A DNA stretch of 8,533 nt from Petrotoga sp. UBA5851 (lineage in GTDB: Bacteria > Thermotogota > Thermotogae > Petrotogales > Petrotogaceae): NCBI GenBank assembly GCA_002431635.1, contig DJGH01000075.1, forward strand, positions 4,999-13,531, in the 5' to 3' direction. Of the stretch, positions 1-6,211 are shown one piece after another. The first letter of the stretch is position 1, and each line of letters starts with the position of its first letter. Both the position numbers and the translations under genes were made by a program. The notes beneath the pieces are model-generated. The model saw nothing but the letters and a program-made list of their open reading frames with translations. It ran no database searches and was not told the DNA's origin.

Positions 1-1
1 A

Positions 2-625
2 TCTCTTATAGGCGTGTTTATATCTTCAAAAATGAGCGGAACATATTCGACCGCCGTTCTTGTAAAAAAAATGATGCTCGAAAAGTATCCTGATGCAAGA
101 ATTGAGGTAATCGATTCACAGTCCAACAGCATGCAGTTGGGGTTTGCCGCTCTTGCTGCAGCAAAAGCTGCAAAGATCGGGATGTCTTTTGAGCAGGCTG
201 TTCAGGAGGTACGGCACAATATACAGTCAAGCCGATTCCTGTTTATACCCGATACCTTCAAGTATCTCAAAATGGGAGGCAGGATCGGCTCAGCAAAGGC
301 TTTACTCGGTTCTGTGCTTCAGATAAAACCAATACTTACCGTAAACAACGGTACAACCGATGTCATAGATAAAGTGCGTACACGATCCAAAGCTATTGAA
401 AAGATGATAGATGTTTTTTCAAAAGATACTGAAAAGTTTGGATTTTCTGAAGCTATAATTCATCATATCAACTGTGAAAAAGATGCACTGGAGCTTGCAG
501 GCATAATAAAGGAAAAAACAGGAAAGGATATTAAAATAGCTGATATAGGACCGGTTATAGGAACCCATGTGGGTCCGGGCGCGATTGGAATCGTTTACTG
601 CACGAAGGAAACTCTGATAAAATGA
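2..625 (+). CDS. DegV family fatty-acid-binding protein (FakB-like), 5' end cut by window
   Basis: This is the last 207 codons of a DegV-family protein. The frame is open to the left edge; full-length members have about 280 residues, so roughly 70-80 N-terminal residues lie outside the window. The GTG at 14 is in frame but is an internal valine of the family's conserved strand, not the start. Visible signatures are ISSKMSGTY near the left end (usual form ISSKLSGTY), the loop KYLKMGGRIGSAKALLGSVL followed by IKPIL, and the C-terminal GTHVGPGAIGI, whose histidine and glycines line the ligand pocket in the family. DegV/FakB proteins bind a single fatty acid; in Firmicutes they present it to the kinase FakA for phosphorylation. 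No FakA (DAK2-type) gene is in view, so the partner is unknown. It is followed after 13 bases by a DUF3783-like gene, probably in the same transcript. The family call is secure; the ligand is not determined. Confidence 0.95.
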   Translation, partial: SLIGVFISSKMSGTYSTAVLVKKMMLEKYPDARIEVIDSQSNSMQLGFAALAAAKAAKIGMSFEQAVQEVRHNIQSSRFLFIPDTFKYLKMGGRIGSAKALLGSVLQIKPILTVNNGTTDVIDKVRTRSKAIEKMIDVFSKDTEKFGFSEAIIHHINCEKDALELAGIIKEKTGKDIKIADIGPVIGTHVGPGAIGIVYCTKETLIK

Positions 626-627
626 TT

Positions 628-633
628 GGGAGG
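628..633 (+). promoter_or_regulatory. Ribosome binding site of the DUF3783-like gene
   Basis: GGGAGG lies 5 bases before the ATG at 639, in the 13-base gap after the DegV stop codon. It fixes the start of this small gene and supports its being translated. Confidence 0.8.
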
Positions 634-638
634 CGGCT

Positions 639-857
639 ATGCAGGAAGAAAAAAATACATCACCGGTTATAATTATGAACGGTCTGAACAATGAGCAAAC
701 TCTCAAGGTAATGAAAGCAGTCAAGTCTATAGAAGGCATTCCGCGTATAATATTCGCAAGCACCACCCAGACAAGTCTTGAATGGAAAGTGAAAGATCTT
801 TTGCAGGAGCTCAAGACCGAAGACGAAGAGTTCAGAAAGATGAAGGAAAAAGAGTAA
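639..857 (+). CDS. Small DUF3783-like protein, function unknown
   Basis: This gene encodes 72 residues with no signal peptide or membrane segment. The pattern is one I associate with the DUF3783 family: an N-terminal strand (PVIIMNGL, residues 9-16), a helix (NEQTLKVMKAVKSI), a strand (PRIIFASTT, about 35-43) ending in a conserved T-x-x-S/N-x-x-W stretch (TQTSLEWKVKDLLQEL), and a charged helical tail rich in Glu and Lys. The predicted fold is a compact alpha/beta unit. The biochemical role is unknown. It follows the DegV gene closely with a strong ribosome binding site, so co-transcription is likely, and a strong terminator follows at 911-939. The stop codon (855-857) lies inside the 3' arm of the terminator belonging to the convergent operon. 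The gene looks real; the family name is from memory of the motif. Confidence 0.82.
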   Translation: MQEEKNTSPVIIMNGLNNEQTLKVMKAVKSIEGIPRIIFASTTQTSLEWKVKDLLQELKTEDEEFRKMKEKE

Positions 858-889
858 CTTCTTCTGAGCTTTTTATCAGAAAAAGTTAC
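847..889 (-). terminator. Intrinsic terminator of the SNF2-pfkB-FGGY operon, overlapping the stops of both convergent genes
   Basis: Read on the minus strand, the arm at 889-876 pairs with the arm at 867-854 over 14 base pairs around an 8-base loop (875-868). One pair is U.G in minus-strand RNA; in plus-strand RNA the same position is a C.A mismatch, so the fold favours the minus direction. The stem is followed on the minus strand by TCTTTTTCC (T5 at 851-847). The 5' arm contains the TGA stop of the FGGY kinase (876-878), and the 3' arm contains the TAA stop of the DUF3783-like gene (855-857). The stem is AU-rich, so it may be a moderate terminator. Confidence 0.75.
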
Positions 890-2321
890 CGGAGATTATT
901 TCACTATAACGGCGGAGGATTCTTTCCTCCGCCTTTTTTATCTGTACAGAAATTTTGGGATCTGGTTTTATAACTTCTTTTTTTACTTTGTCAGAAATGC
1001 ACCTTAATGTATTGTCAAAGCCTGATCCTGCAGCGGCGCTCACAACCGCCCCAAGTGCTGTGCCTTCTCTGATGTCGGTTGTTATGATTTCTTTTTGTAG
1101 AAGCGATGCTTTATACTGCATCAAAACTTTGTTGTTTGTATTTCCTCCGGATGCATAGTATAAAGAATCCATCGGCAAAAAACTGTTTACTGCTTCAGCT
1201 ATCTTTTTGCTTATAAGGCTTAGGTATATATAGCCGCTTTGAATTAAAAGAGGCGCTGTTATGTTATCGCATGCGTCCATTATATTAAAAAAATTGTTTT
1301 TCTTTCCGGCAATAGGATCCCCGCCCGTCAGAAAGATACAGCTTTCTCGCACTTCGTGCAAACTTTCTATCTCCCTGTTTATCTTTTCAAAGTCCTTGGG
1401 TTTGATATCCCGGCAGACCAGCTTCATAAGATATTCAAGGAACTTTCCGTAAAAACGGATGGAGTTTTCTGCATAGTACTGACTATCTTTAAATGCAGCT
1501 CCTATATTTCCGCTTTTTCCCATAAAGGGCCGCGAGGTATCCTGATCCGATCCGTTTTTGTTAAAAAGTCCCGCTATTGAACTGGCTGTTCCCATCGAAT
1601 CGTAAATAATTTTATCTGTACCTATTATCCGGCATACTCCAAAAAGTCCTGTCATATGATCGTGACCAGAAGAAAAAAATGGCACACCGTCTTGTGTATA
1701 GCCAATAAGAGATGACATATACTTAAGTTCGCCGAGATTTCCACTAAGGATGAAAAAATCAATAAGCTCCTTGTTCCATGATCTTGTATGAACATTCATC
1801 ATATAAGACCTGCATCCCTGAGTTATATCCCATACTGCTCTGCCAGTCATCATAAAAGGAATGTATGAACTGACCGGAATCCAGAAATCAACAGTCTGCG
1901 GTTTAATCTGATCCTGAGTCCAAAGTATCTTATATAATGAAAATATGTGTTCGTTTTCAAATCCCGATACACCATATCCTGACAGCGCTTCAGCTTTTTC
2001 TCCGTAAGAGTTTTTGTATGCAAGCGTACAGTCCTCATACCATATGATAGGATCTGTCAAAGCTTTTGAGTTTCTTATCGGAATAACGGATTCGCTTATG
2101 CTTGCACAGCTAACTCCCAGAATTTTATAGCTGTTTCTTGTCTTTGCATATATCTTAAGAAAAAATTCATATATTCTTTTTAGATCAAGAAAAGTTATAC
2201 CTTCTATAATTTTTTTGGGGGTATCCTCTCTGTACAATCCAATAGTATTACCATCCTGTCCGACTGCAAGAATTTTCATTGCTGTTGTACCGATATCTAC
2301 TCCCAAAAAGCAGGACTGCAT
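876..2321 (-). CDS. FGGY-family carbohydrate kinase, substrate unknown
   Basis: This 481-residue protein matches the usual length of FGGY sugar kinases (480-520), which transfer phosphate from ATP to a sugar or polyol in the cytoplasm. Visible signatures: the N-terminal phosphate loop GVDIGTTAMK (Asp9, Thr12-Thr13), the substrate-side PIIWYEDC (91-98) in place of the common WxDxR, the catalytic aspartate in SSGHDHMTG (Asp221), the DSMGTAS stretch (241-247), and the C-terminal ATP-binding segment ASGGNTNNKVLMQYKASLL (390-408) with EGTALGAV (419-426). The GHDH form of the catalytic loop is found in uncharacterised YgcE-like subgroups rather than classical xylulose or glycerol kinases, so I assign no substrate. 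The ATG is one base after the pfkB-like stop, and its GGAGGT lies in the pfkB-like 3' end, so translation is probably coupled. It is the last gene of the minus-strand operon. Confidence 0.93.
   Translation of the reverse strand: MQSCFLGVDIGTTAMKILAVGQDGNTIGLYREDTPKKIIEGITFLDLKRIYEFFLKIYAKTRNSYKILGVSCASISESVIPIRNSKALTDPIIWYEDCTLAYKNSYGEKAEALSGYGVSGFENEHIFSLYKILWTQDQIKPQTVDFWIPVSSYIPFMMTGRAVWDITQGCRSYMMNVHTRSWNKELIDFFILSGNLGELKYMSSLIGYTQDGVPFFSSGHDHMTGLFGVCRIIGTDKIIYDSMGTASSIAGLFNKNGSDQDTSRPFMGKSGNIGAAFKDSQYYAENSIRFYGKFLEYLMKLVCRDIKPKDFEKINREIESLHEVRESCIFLTGGDPIAGKKNNFFNIMDACDNITAPLLIQSGYIYLSLISKKIAEAVNSFLPMDSLYYASGGNTNNKVLMQYKASLLQKEIITTDIREGTALGAVVSAAAGSGFDNTLRCISDKVKKEVIKPDPKISVQIKKAEERILRRYSEIISGNFF
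911..939 (+). terminator. Strong intrinsic terminator of the degV/DUF3783 transcript, inside the convergent kinase gene
   Basis: A perfect 9-bp GC-rich stem (GGCGGAGGA at 911-919 with TCCTCCGCC at 925-933) closes a 5-base loop and is followed by six T (934-939). On the minus strand no T-run follows the stem, so it acts in the plus direction. It lies 54 bases after the DUF3783 stop and entirely within the last codons of the FGGY kinase on the other strand, where the same bases encode the segment KAEERILRR. Confidence 0.9.
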
Positions 2322-2322
2322 C

Positions 2323-3249
2323 TTAAACCTCCGTTACCTCAACATTCTGTTTCTGCTGCTCATACTCATCAAGATTAAAAAAACCCGCACCGTAACGCAG
2401 TGTATTTGCCACAGCGCATGCTGTAGCTGTTATAAGTCTGGTTTTTATGTCTGTTGTTCTTTTGCTTTCAAATAAGTACCCGGCAAAAAAAGAGTCCCCC
2501 GAACCAACTGCAAAGTCAGAGTATGTCTTTTTAGGAATAGCTTTAAAAATCTTATCTGCGTAAGCTATGCAACCTTCTTTTCCGAACGTGATTATAAGTT
2601 CTTTTATACTGTGTTCCTTACGAAAAGCATTCACTTTAGGAATATCACTTCCGTCAATTCCAAAGGCGTTTAAAAATTCATCATTGTTAACCTTGATAAG
2701 ATCCGGAGATGTCAGTGCAGCTTTCTCGAGCCATCTGCCGGCAATATCCACATAGATCTTTGCTCCTGATTTTTTAGCGCTGTTCAGCATCTGAAAGATA
2801 TCTTCAGCTTCAAATCCTCTGGGTGCACTTCCGGAAAGAACAACTTCATGCTCTTTCTTAAGAGTAGTGTTGAAAAACTCTTTAAAGCTTTCTACTTCAT
2901 CTCTGCTCATAAACGGACCGGGTTCATTTATCATAATCATTTCTTTACGGTTTTCATAAACCAGAGCCGTATTTACCCTGCTTTCATCAGAGATACCCCA
3001 AAAAACAGGATTAAGTCCTTCCTCTGTACTTTTTAGCCTTATTATGCTTCCCACATGGCCACCTATTATGTTTATGCAACGGTAATCCTCATATCCAAGA
3101 GATTTCAATACCCTTGACATATTCAGACCCTTGCCTGCACAGTACGATACCACCTTATCTCCGCGCTGGACTTTTTTTAGCTCCGGCTCTTTGCTGAATA
3201 TTATCCACCTGTCATACCCCGGGTTAAGATTCAGAATCAGCAGACTCAT
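2323..3249 (-). CDS. PfkB-family phosphosugar kinase of the FruK/LacC type (1-phosphofructokinase or tagatose-6-phosphate kinase-like)
   Basis: This 308-residue protein has the order of motifs seen in 1-phosphofructokinase/tagatose-6-phosphate kinase (family length about 305-315). These are LNLNPGYDR at residues 6-14 (usual TLNPAxD), the sugar-contact segment AGKGLNMSRVL at 38-48 (usual GGKGxNVAR), NEPGP at 108-112, SGSAPRG at 139-145 (usual SGSLPxG), IKVNNDE at 185-191 (usual IKPNxxE), TFGKEG at 221-226 and the catalytic signature VGSGDSF at 248-254. Asp252 is the expected catalytic base. The usual GAGD is GSGD here, a mild change. These enzymes phosphorylate a sugar-phosphate to a bisphosphate using ATP. 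Pairing with the FGGY kinase one base downstream suggests the two act on the same sugar in turn. AAGGAG a few bases before the ATG is a good ribosome binding site. No PTS gene is in view to favour fructose-1-phosphate. Confidence 0.92.
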   Translation of the reverse strand: MSLLILNLNPGYDRWIIFSKEPELKKVQRGDKVVSYCAGKGLNMSRVLKSLGYEDYRCINIIGGHVGSIIRLKSTEEGLNPVFWGISDESRVNTALVYENRKEMIMINEPGPFMSRDEVESFKEFFNTTLKKEHEVVLSGSAPRGFEAEDIFQMLNSAKKSGAKIYVDIAGRWLEKAALTSPDLIKVNNDEFLNAFGIDGSDIPKVNAFRKEHSIKELIITFGKEGCIAYADKIFKAIPKKTYSDFAVGSGDSFFAGYLFESKRTTDIKTRLITATACAVANTLRYGAGFFNLDEYEQQKQNVEVTEV

Positions 3250-3267
3250 ACTTATTACTCCTTTTTA

Positions 3268-6144
3268 TTAATCTTCAAAAAGATCGATTATCTCTTGCTT
3301 AGTCAGATTTTGAAGAATATTGTTTTCCGATACGAAAGCACTTGAAATCTCTTGCTTGCTGTTTTGAAGCTTTTCAATTTTTTCTTCAACACTGTTTTTG
3401 GTTATAAGCCTGTATACAAAAACATTTTTTGTCTGCCCTATACGATAAACCCTGTCGGTTGCCTGATTTTCCACGGCCCGGTTCCACCAGGGGTCGTAAT
3501 GTAAGACATAATCGGCACCGGTTATATTAAGCCCTGTTCCACCTGCTCTGAGACTGCACAACAGTATACTGGTGTCAGTACTGTTATTGAACTTCTCGCA
3601 TACCTCCGCCCGGTTTTCGGTACTACCGGTTATGGTAAAATAATTGATCTTTGTCTCATCAAGGTACTTCTTCATAATATCCAGCATACTTACAAACTGA
3701 GAGAACACCAAAATTTTATGACCGCTTTGCATAACCGTATTGGTGATACTTTTAAACTCCTCAAACTTTCCGGAACTGTTCTGATACCATTGAAACAAAA
3801 GTTTCGGATGACATGCTGCCTGCCGTAGCCTTAGGAGAAGTTCAAGAGCAGAGAATTTTATTTCAGAATCATTATTTATATACTTGAGCTTATATCTGGC
3901 CTGAGATAGAAGATCAGAATACATTTGTTCCTGTCTGTCCTCCATGCTGACATAGACACTCTGTATACTTTTTTGAGGAAGATCCTTAAGAACCTCTTCT
4001 TTAGTTCTTCTTATGACAAACGGTTTTATCTTTGAAGCTATACGGTCTTTACCTTCCTGCTGCACATATGTCTGCAGAAACTTTTTTTCTTCCCCTAAGA
4101 AATCCGGCATAAGAAAATCAAAGATACTGTATATGTCCATTATACTGTTTTCTATAGGAGTTCCGGTTAAAGCCAACTTATGCTCGGCAGAAAGAGTTTT
4201 TACAGCTTCTGAGGTCTGTGTCCAGCTGTTCTTTATATACTGTGCTTCATCAAGCACAATAAAATTATACTCTGTGCTTTGAAGCTCTTCACTGTTTCTT
4301 AAAGCACTGTAGGTCGCAATTATGATCCTGGCATCCGGACTGATATTTTTCCCCTGACCGTATATCTGACAGCTCATATCAGAAAATTTCTCTATTTCGG
4401 CTGCCCAATTATACAAAACAGATTTTGGGCAGAGTATCAGATCTTTTTTTGAATTCTTTATCCCTCCCAATAGCGCTATGGTCTGGACTGTTTTGCCTAA
4501 TCCCATATCATCCGCAAGGATTGCGTTAATTCCATATCCATATAAGAACCTAAGATAATCAACAGCTTTAAGCTGATAATCCCTCAAAGGAAGTTTTGAT
4601 ACGAATGCAGCAGAAGGAACAGTCTCAAACCTGTCAAATCTTTCAAAGTACTCCTTCAGTTCACCGTCAGCTTCCTGCTTAAAATCAAAAAGCTTATAAA
4701 ACGGAACCTTTCCGGCATTTCGTTCTATTGATTCAACCAGTTTTCTTACTTTCGTGGGAACCTCGACAATTCCTCCATCCTTGAGCACGATATACCCGGA
4801 TTTTTTAATTTCTTCATAATACTGTTTTATATTCTGAGATTCAATACAGATATCAAGTTCAAACCAATCTGTATTTTTTGCACCTGATACTGTGACCCTT
4901 GGATTTGAGATAACCTTTATATCCTGTGTATAAAGAACCCTTATCCTTCTATCAATTTCAAGAATGCCTTCATTAAGGAATTTAACAAACTTAGACGGGC
5001 TCATAGACAGTTCTCCGTTTTTATCAAGCTTTACACCGGCTCTTAAAAGGCTTGAAACCACTTCCTGCTCGCAAACAGTATCCCTTATCATCTGCCCTGC
5101 CTGTCTGAATGTATATGAAACTCCTTCACAGCTTATCTTTAAATTGAATTTGAAAGTCTGGTCGATTCTGAATATGTAAAGCTCATAAAACTGTGGTCCC
5201 TGAAGCACTTTTATATCTGGAGTATTTGAAAAAAACTTTATGCCTGTTCCCATCAGTTTATGAATATAATTTTCTGTAATTTCACCGTATGGTATGTTCT
5301 CAACATTCTGCAAGACAAGCTTTGAAACATCAAAAGGATAGTTGATATCAACTATCCGGAGCTGTCCTTTTTCATCTATTACCACACAGTCCTGGAGCGA
5401 ACTAAGCACCTTTTTTGCCGGCATACTTTCGCCGTCAGACTTAAGTTCAAAACGAAGATTATAGTTGTTATCACTGTTTTTATCAATAGTACAGCAAAGA
5501 TTTACATCAGATCCGAAAGTTGCGGTTTTGTCATCATAAAAAATCTCTGTCATCTTTTCGCGTACGCTTCTGAAAGATCTAAGGAAGAGTTTCCCCGTTT
5601 TTATATCCGGATACGTAAAAGATTTTATGTCATTTTCTCTGGTATCACTGCCTACAGAACAAAAAAAATCATACATCTCCATTTCCATGGGTATGTACTC
5701 TTTTTTCCTTTTTTTCAACGGCTGTACATATATTTTTCCTCTTGTCGCATCCTCAAAAAGACCATAAGCATCGGCATGTTCAATGCACGCTTGTGCCTGT
5801 AGGCTGTCCAGAACGGTTTTTATATAATCACTTTTTTCACCTCTGCCATCAAGAATAGCCTTCTTGGCTTTTAAGAGCAGAAGTACCTGGTGAACACAAA
5901 GCTCTGTTCCGCTGTTACTGCACAGGCATGCCTTATGTATGATCTTTTCTTCACTTACTGAAACCAGAGTATCAAAAACCTCTGAGCCGTCTCTAGCTCT
6001 ACCCTTTATTACGAGTGTTCCGTTTACTGCTTCAAGCTTTATATCAAAAACAAGAACTGTTTCGTACGATTGAGCAGCTTTTTCAAAAAGATCGTCCGAA
6101 ATGGTGAGAAGTGTATGATCGATTGTTTTTAAAAACTTTTTCAT
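3268..6144 (-). CDS. SNF2-family DNA-dependent ATPase/helicase with N-terminal SWIM zinc finger
   Basis: This 958-residue protein has the architecture of bacterial SWIM-SNF2 proteins. The SWIM zinc-binding motif CxCx7CxH uses Cys73, Cys75, Cys83 and His85. A long region of about 110-500 fits the bacterial SNF2-associated domain. The SNF2 ATPase core starts near 520 (LRDYQLKAVDYL), with Walker A DDMGLGKT (545-552), Walker B LDEAQ (631-635), motif III LTGTP (659-663) and RRTKEEV (712-718). The helicase C-terminal lobe has LVFSQF (812-817), RAGGTGLN (866-873) and QATDRVYRIGQ (894-904). All catalytic residues are intact. Such proteins translocate on DNA and may remodel DNA-protein complexes; the bacterial SWIM group has no settled role. 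The gene has the weakest ribosome site in the window (GGGGA, 8 bases before ATG), suggesting low expression. An in-frame TAG shortly upstream and no other in-frame start nearby fix the ATG. It heads an operon with two sugar kinases, which is unexpected. Confidence 0.95.
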   Translation of the reverse strand: MKKFLKTIDHTLLTISDDLFEKAAQSYETVLVFDIKLEAVNGTLVIKGRARDGSEVFDTLVSVSEEKIIHKACLCSNSGTELCVHQVLLLLKAKKAILDGRGEKSDYIKTVLDSLQAQACIEHADAYGLFEDATRGKIYVQPLKKRKKEYIPMEMEMYDFFCSVGSDTRENDIKSFTYPDIKTGKLFLRSFRSVREKMTEIFYDDKTATFGSDVNLCCTIDKNSDNNYNLRFELKSDGESMPAKKVLSSLQDCVVIDEKGQLRIVDINYPFDVSKLVLQNVENIPYGEITENYIHKLMGTGIKFFSNTPDIKVLQGPQFYELYIFRIDQTFKFNLKISCEGVSYTFRQAGQMIRDTVCEQEVVSSLLRAGVKLDKNGELSMSPSKFVKFLNEGILEIDRRIRVLYTQDIKVISNPRVTVSGAKNTDWFELDICIESQNIKQYYEEIKKSGYIVLKDGGIVEVPTKVRKLVESIERNAGKVPFYKLFDFKQEADGELKEYFERFDRFETVPSAAFVSKLPLRDYQLKAVDYLRFLYGYGINAILADDMGLGKTVQTIALLGGIKNSKKDLILCPKSVLYNWAAEIEKFSDMSCQIYGQGKNISPDARIIIATYSALRNSEELQSTEYNFIVLDEAQYIKNSWTQTSEAVKTLSAEHKLALTGTPIENSIMDIYSIFDFLMPDFLGEEKKFLQTYVQQEGKDRIASKIKPFVIRRTKEEVLKDLPQKSIQSVYVSMEDRQEQMYSDLLSQARYKLKYINNDSEIKFSALELLLRLRQAACHPKLLFQWYQNSSGKFEEFKSITNTVMQSGHKILVFSQFVSMLDIMKKYLDETKINYFTITGSTENRAEVCEKFNNSTDTSILLCSLRAGGTGLNITGADYVLHYDPWWNRAVENQATDRVYRIGQTKNVFVYRLITKNSVEEKIEKLQNSKQEISSAFVSENNILQNLTKQEIIDLFED

Positions 6145-6159
6145 ATAAGTTTCCCCAAC

Positions 6160-6185
6160 AAAAACCTATCCCCTTACGGGGATAG
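6160..6185 (-). terminator. Terminator after the exported-protein gene, just upstream of the SNF2 start
   Basis: On the minus strand CTATCCCC (6185-6178) pairs perfectly with GGGGATAG (6173-6166) around a GTAA loop, then G and five T (6164-6160). It lies 6 bases after the exported-protein stop codon and only 15 bases before the SNF2 ATG, so it separates the two genes unless read-through or an internal promoter feeds the SNF2 operon. The plus-direction flank is also T-rich (ATATTTTTATTTT), but no plus-strand gene is nearby. Confidence 0.8.
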
Positions 6186-6211
6186 ATATTTTTATTTTAT
6201 GAGACCGTCAA
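6183..6211 (-). promoter_or_regulatory. Possible promoter for the SNF2-kinase operon overlapping the terminator
   Basis: On the minus strand TTGACG (6211-6206) is a near-consensus -35 box. After exactly 17 bases comes TATCTA (6188-6183), a weak -10 box that overlaps the left arm of the terminator stem. A start about 7 bases further on would fall in the hairpin loop. The -35 is good and the spacing ideal, but the -10 matches consensus poorly, so this is a tentative call. Confidence 0.35.

Noticed and set aside
14..16. GTG as a true start of the DegV gene
   Set aside because: The frame stays open upstream with family-like residues, and the ISSKMSGTY motif normally lies about 80-90 residues into the protein, so the start is outside the window.
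419..814. A 131-codon minus-strand open frame opposite the DegV and DUF3783 genes
   Set aside because: It overlaps two well-supported plus-strand genes, has no recognisable motif, and its Phe/Ser/Cys-rich composition is typical of an antisense shadow.
1346..1357. Small hairpin GCAC-TTC-GTGC region in the FGGY gene
   Set aside because: Short stem inside coding sequence with no T-run; expected by chance.
3268..6144. SNF2 helicase as part of an antiphage system such as DISARM
   Set aside because: No methyltransferase, nuclease, phospholipase-D or other defence partner is near; SWIM-SNF2 proteins are common in bacteria outside such islands, and the neighbours are sugar kinases and an envelope protein.
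6166..6198. Plus-direction terminator formed by the same hairpin with a T-rich flank
   Set aside because: No plus-strand gene lies upstream that would need it; the T-rich flank is the reverse of the A-rich end of the exported-protein gene and its 3' flank.
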